A stretch of DNA of 64,000 nt, taken from the NCBI GenBank assembly GCA_947625835.1, contig CANQPY010000001.1:1-64000 (forward strand), given 5' to 3'. Of this stretch, positions 60,786-64,000 are shown piece after piece. The position numbers and the translations under genes were made by a program. A model generated the notes under the pieces. The model did no database searches and was not told where the DNA came from. It saw nothing but the letters and a program-made list of their open reading frames with translations. How positions within the stretch are numbered: the stretch's first letter is position 1; every line of letters begins with the position of its first letter. The stretch comes from an uncultured Clostridia bacterium. GTDB lineage: Bacteria > Bacillota > Clostridia > TANB77 > CAG-508.

Positions 60786-61321
60786 TGGATAAAAATTGCT
60801 ATGGTTTGATTATTACTGTAGATGGTAAACAAGAATATCTTTATGAGAATCCTTATGATTATATTGAGAGAATAGGGTGCAAACCTATTATTGATGATTA
60901 TTTTAAAGTAGAATATTATGACGAATTACTACCTATTAATAATCCAACTTTCATAAACTCATTAAAAATCAATTTTAATATCATGTTTTACAGTAGGGAT
61001 GGTGAAAAAAGCGAAGAAAAAGAAAACACTCTAATGACCCAGTTCTGTAATATATATGCTTTTAATTCGCCTGTACAACCTTTAAGTTGTATAGATTATA
61101 TAGAAGGGTTAGTATGTGATAATGCAATTATATTACCCAAAAATGATAGATTTATGTACGAAGAAGATAAAGAATATTTACAGCATCTATTGAACAACAT
61201 GGATGAATATTTACCTAAAGATAAAGAAAAGTACATGCTTGAAAACATGAATGATGAAGAGCTTGAAAATATGGGAGTAGATGCAGTTAAATACCACGAA
61301 TTAATTGGAGATAAAGAATGA
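60785..61321 (+). CDS. A protein, first copy of the FAD-linked cassette
   Basis: A 178-residue acidic protein starting in the stop codon of the FAD gene. Pattern NCYGLIITVDGKQEYLYENPYDYIERIGCKPI, then NIMFYSRDGE and NAIILPKNDRFMYEEDKEYLQHLL. Clear relative of 61926 (about one third identical by eye) and more distantly of 42143. Function unknown, DUF3846-like in outline. Confidence 0.6.
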   Translation: MDKNCYGLIITVDGKQEYLYENPYDYIERIGCKPIIDDYFKVEYYDELLPINNPTFINSLKINFNIMFYSRDGEKSEEKENTLMTQFCNIYAFNSPVQPLSCIDYIEGLVCDNAIILPKNDRFMYEEDKEYLQHLLNNMDEYLPKDKEKYMLENMNDEELENMGVDAVKYHELIGDKE

Positions 61322-61863
61322 TATATGATGAAGTTTGGGAGGCATTAAAACAATTAGATGAAAATGCATATTTTAACCCAGAAGGTTTAATATCTCATGA
61401 TAAACATGGGCCCAGATTGAATGCAAGAAACTCGCAGGAATATAATGAAATAACAAACGAAATAACTAGTAGTCCTGCTACTTATATTCAGGGAGACTTA
61501 GGAGAAACTGTTCAGGGTTACATTACCCAAGGTGGTATAAAAGTTAAATTTAAACAATATGGAGATTCCTATATTATTGGTGCATATTCAGGTGATGCTG
61601 TTACAGGAACTGCAATTACTTGTTATAGTAAGAAATTAAAAAACATTCTTCAAGATGCAGATCCTTATAGATTTTATAGAAAATCAAATAAAGATGATGA
61701 TTACAGATATAGATGTGATTTAGATGGTAAATTCAGAGGTTTAAAATATTTTAATGAGCACCCCGAACTTCACGAAGATACATCCGAAGAAAGAATAAAA
61801 GAAATTAAAAGAAAATTATATAAAAGAGAAAAACTCGGTAGATTCAACACTGATAAGGAGTAA
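61318..61863 (+). CDS. B protein, first copy of the FAD-linked cassette
   Basis: A 181-residue protein overlapping the A gene by 4 bases. Starts YDEVWEALKQLDENAYFNPEGLISHDKHGP, has VQGYITQGGIKVKFKQYGDSYIIGAY in the middle and a highly conserved end DDDYRYRCDLDGKFRGLKYFNEHP .. REKLGRFNTDKE. Close to 62377. The H-x-x-x-H and strand order resemble BECR-like folds; a nuclease role is only a guess. Its last 41 bases are nearly identical to those of 62377. Confidence 0.6.
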   Translation: MIYDEVWEALKQLDENAYFNPEGLISHDKHGPRLNARNSQEYNEITNEITSSPATYIQGDLGETVQGYITQGGIKVKFKQYGDSYIIGAYSGDAVTGTAITCYSKKLKNILQDADPYRFYRKSNKDDDYRYRCDLDGKFRGLKYFNEHPELHEDTSEERIKEIKRKLYKREKLGRFNTDKE

Positions 61864-61925
61864 ATACGATATATTATATAAATGAATTTTAATCTATTAG
61901 AAAACTACACATTGAGGATAGAATA

Positions 61926-62366
61926 ATGAATAAGAAATGCTATGGACTAGATATCCCAGTAAAGGGTAAGCCTCATTATATTTATGAAAATCCTTATAGA
62001 TATATTGAAAATTCGGGATGTAAACCAATTAATGACTATTTTGGTTTTCAAAGTTTTGATGAAGATGAAGGAATTGCTTTAAGAAATCCTTTATTTGTTT
62101 TTGAAATGAATGATATAGATTACAATATGTTGTTTTATAGCCCTAGTGGAGAGCGTTGGTGGGATTCGAAGGTTACAGTTAAAAATAAACTTGCAAGTGC
62201 TTTTTGTAATGCTTATTTTCTTGAGGTTCCTCCTTATGCAGAAGAATTTGAAAAAGAATGTGTAGAAGTAGGCTTAATTCTCCTACCTAAAAGAGATAGA
62301 TTTTTTACTAAAGAAAATAAATTACAATTAAAAAATTATTTAAAAGACCTAGATTGGTTTATGTAG
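61926..62366 (+). CDS. A protein, second copy
   Basis: A 146-residue relative of 60785: KKCYGLDIPVKGKPHYIYENPYRYIENSGCKPI and VGLILLPKRDRFFTKENKLQLKNYL. It lacks the acidic C-terminal 30 residues of the first copy. The 20 bases before its start resemble the end of the FAD gene (GAGGATAGAATAATG and GAGGTAGAATAATG), a relic of a lost FAD gene. Confidence 0.6.
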   Translation: MNKKCYGLDIPVKGKPHYIYENPYRYIENSGCKPINDYFGFQSFDEDEGIALRNPLFVFEMNDIDYNMLFYSPSGERWWDSKVTVKNKLASAFCNAYFLEVPPYAEEFEKECVEVGLILLPKRDRFFTKENKLQLKNYLKDLDWFM

Positions 62367-62376
62367 GAGATACTAG

Positions 62377-62925
62377 ATGATAGATAGTAAAATATGGGAA
62401 GAATTAAAAAGGTTAAATGAACTTGCAACATTTTCACCAGATAATCTTGGGGATCATAGAAAGCATGAACCAGAATATGGTCTTGAGAATGATAAGCAAT
62501 ATCAGGAGTTTACTGATACTTTAACAAAATATCCTGCAGTTCCTATTGGGAAAGGAGACATTACGGATATTCAAGGGTATGTGGCTCAAAGTGGAGCTAG
62601 GGTTAAATTTGTTCAGATTAGAAATGATATTTATGCTTTGGCCGCATATAAAGGAAAAATAAATGGTCAAACAGCCCTTACTAACTACCCGAAAAAACTT
62701 TTTAATATATTAAAAGATGCAGATCCTTACGCTTTTTATATGCAAAGCGAAAAAGAAGATGACTATAGATATAGGAGTGATTTGGATGGTAGGTTCGAGG
62801 GTCTCAAATTCTTTGATATCCACCCTGAATACCATAGAGGTACTTCAGAAGAAAAAATAAGAGAGATCAGAAGAATGTTATACAAAAGAGAAAAACTTGG
62901 CAGATTTAACACTGATAAGGAGTAG
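62377..62925 (+). CDS. B protein, second copy
   Basis: A 182-residue relative of 61318 with DSKIWEELKRLNELATFSPDNL, IQGYVAQSGARVKFVQI and DDYRYRSDLDGRFEGLKFFDIHP .. REKLGRFNTDKE. About half of the residues are identical to 61318 at the C-terminal end. AAGGAG for the next gene overlaps its 3' end. Confidence 0.6.
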   Translation: MIDSKIWEELKRLNELATFSPDNLGDHRKHEPEYGLENDKQYQEFTDTLTKYPAVPIGKGDITDIQGYVAQSGARVKFVQIRNDIYALAAYKGKINGQTALTNYPKKLFNILKDADPYAFYMQSEKEDDYRYRSDLDGRFEGLKFFDIHPEYHRGTSEEKIREIRRMLYKREKLGRFNTDKE

Positions 62926-62929
62926 CCAT

Positions 62930-64000
62930 ATGGAACGTATAGCTTTTATAGGTGCAGGCCCAAGTACTATAGGTGCTGCATTAAAATTAATAGATAATAA
63001 ATATGATGGCGAAATTATAATTTTTGAAAAGGGAAATTCCTTAGACAATAGATTACCTTCAGAAGTTATAGAAGGATTTGCCGGTGCTGGATGTTTTTCA
63101 GACTGCAAACTCTCTAGTTCTCTTACCACAGGTTCTGTAATTCCCAATTTAACCCAAGAAGAATTAGAAAAATATGAGCAAGAGATTTTAGATTACTTTA
63201 ATAGATTTTCGCCAGATAAATTAGAATGGTCTCATACATCTTCTTTTGACACCCATACAACAAACTTAACTTTTGATATCCATAAAACACTACATGTGGG
63301 TTCAGATAAGGGAAGAGAAATTTTCCACAAAATGGAGAAATTTATTACTTCCCAACCCAATGTTAGGATTTTATTTGGGGCAGAAGTTGAAGATGTTGTA
63401 GATATTCATGATTTTTCAGGATTTAAACATCCCTTTATTGTTTATTATTATAGTAAAGAAAATAAATGGTCTATTGAAGTAGATAAAGTAATTGTAGCTA
63501 CAGGACAAAAAAATACACTGCCTGGCAAATTAATTAAGAGATTTAAATTAGCTACAACACCCAGAGCATTACAATTAGGCGTAAGAGTTGTAGATGAAAT
63601 GAATTCCCAATATGAAGAGATAATTAAGGCAAATTATGACTTTAAGTTTGTAAAAGAATATAATTACAAAAATGATGTAAAAGTTAAAGTAAGAACGTTT
63701 TGCTGTAACTCAGGTAATGCCCATGTGTGTGCTGAAAAAGCTTCAGAAGGGTTTGTTTGTTTTAATGGGCATGCTTATAAAGTACCAGACCCTAATAACC
63801 ATAGTGTTAATTATGGGATTATGTGTGAAGTATCAGGGTTAAAAAAGTACAATTCTAAAGAAAAACAAATAGAGTTGATGAAAAATATCAACAATAAAGA
63901 ACATTGGGCTGAAGATAATTTTAGTAATAATGATGAAGTAAGACCTGTTAGAGAATTACTAAAGGGATTCAAACATCTTAAAGGATATTACCCCAAGGTA
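62930..64000 (+). CDS. FAD-dependent dehydrogenase, second paralogue, 3' partial
   Basis: The 357 codons visible are open to the window end. Start MERIAFIGAGPSTIGAALKLIDNKYDGEIIIFEKG has the dinucleotide motif GAGPST, then AGAGCFSDCKLSS, VDKVIVATGQKNTLP, VRTFCCNSGNAHV and FNGHAYK, corresponding to the motifs of 59400 though only distantly similar. AAGGAG precedes ATG by 5 bases. Being the next gene after A2-B2, it belongs to the amplified cassette. The track shows only an antisense shadow here. Confidence 0.75.
   Translation, partial: MERIAFIGAGPSTIGAALKLIDNKYDGEIIIFEKGNSLDNRLPSEVIEGFAGAGCFSDCKLSSSLTTGSVIPNLTQEELEKYEQEILDYFNRFSPDKLEWSHTSSFDTHTTNLTFDIHKTLHVGSDKGREIFHKMEKFITSQPNVRILFGAEVEDVVDIHDFSGFKHPFIVYYYSKENKWSIEVDKVIVATGQKNTLPGKLIKRFKLATTPRALQLGVRVVDEMNSQYEEIIKANYDFKFVKEYNYKNDVKVKVRTFCCNSGNAHVCAEKASEGFVCFNGHAYKVPDPNNHSVNYGIMCEVSGLKKYNSKEKQIELMKNINNKEHWAEDNFSNNDEVRPVRELLKGFKHLKGYYPKV

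Noticed and set aside
1-64000. tRNA genes, diversity-generating retroelement, integrase, transposase
   Set aside because: I looked for cloverleaf-like ends, reverse transcriptase motifs and recombinase motifs and saw none; a dedicated tRNA scan would be needed to exclude degenerate ones.

Overview
The window looks like about 64 kb of the genome of a large tailed phage with a contractile tail (myovirus morphology). It is AT-rich and uses the standard genetic code. Shine-Dalgarno sites (GGAGG/AAGGAG) are strong, which suggests a Firmicutes-type host such as a gut Clostridia; the host is inference. Every gene I accept is on the + strand, and most genes overlap or lie within a few bases of the next. 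I see no tRNA, rRNA, CRISPR array, integrase or transposase.

Layout. (1) 1-4.1 kb: two acidic, repeat-built proteins with short cleavage-like linkers, probably head or internal virion proteins; the first enters from outside the window. (2) 4.1-24.4 kb: virion block with a SWIM-like zinc protein, connector candidates, sheath, tube, gp26-like protein, tape measure, LysM/gp53-like, gp27-like and gp5-like hub proteins, gp25-like and gp6-like wedge, a tail-fibre attachment candidate and a repeat-bearing fibre. Strong terminators follow the tube and fibre genes. (3) 24.5-35.2 kb: replication block with SNF2 helicase, possible sigma-like protein, winged-helix protein, DnaC-like loader, DnaB, primase, ssDNA-binding protein and a family-A DNA polymerase. 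The polymerase is split into two overlapping reading frames, and its catalytic half is interrupted by an ORF-less group I intron. (4) 35.2-54 kb: accessory region with a ribbon-helix-helix (RHH) plus Vsr-like endonuclease module, a 7-deazaguanine route (FolE, QueD, QueE, QueC, YhhQ transporter, DpdA-like transglycosylase, ArcS/DUF5591-like protein), a PemK-like toxin pair, and two more genes with Shine-Dalgarno-sequestering G-tract hairpins. (5) 54-57.6 kb: dCTP deaminase/dUTPase-like protein, DUF3310 protein, sliding clamp, dCMP deaminase. (6) 57.6-64 kb: a tandemly amplified cassette of FAD-dependent dehydrogenase plus two small proteins (A and B). It includes a truncated FAD gene next to a second RHH-endonuclease module and runs off the window end.

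How it fits together. The helicase, loader, primase, SSB, polymerase and clamp form a nearly complete replisome. The deaminases adjust dNTP pools. The FolE-QueD-QueE-QueC route would make preQ0, YhhQ could import precursors, and the DpdA-like enzyme would insert the base into phage DNA, giving resistance to restriction. A recurring host-like promoter (TTGAYY-17-TATAAT) drives several accessory genes. A structured leader with a terminator and a competing antiterminator precedes queC.

Most novel candidates: the amplified FAD-A-B cassette with a third, divergent A-B pair at 42 kb; the RHH-endonuclease modules with a shared motif 41-43 bases before the RHH start codon; the split, intron-bearing polymerase; the queC leader RNA; the ArcS-like protein; and the G-tract hairpins that hide Shine-Dalgarno sites.
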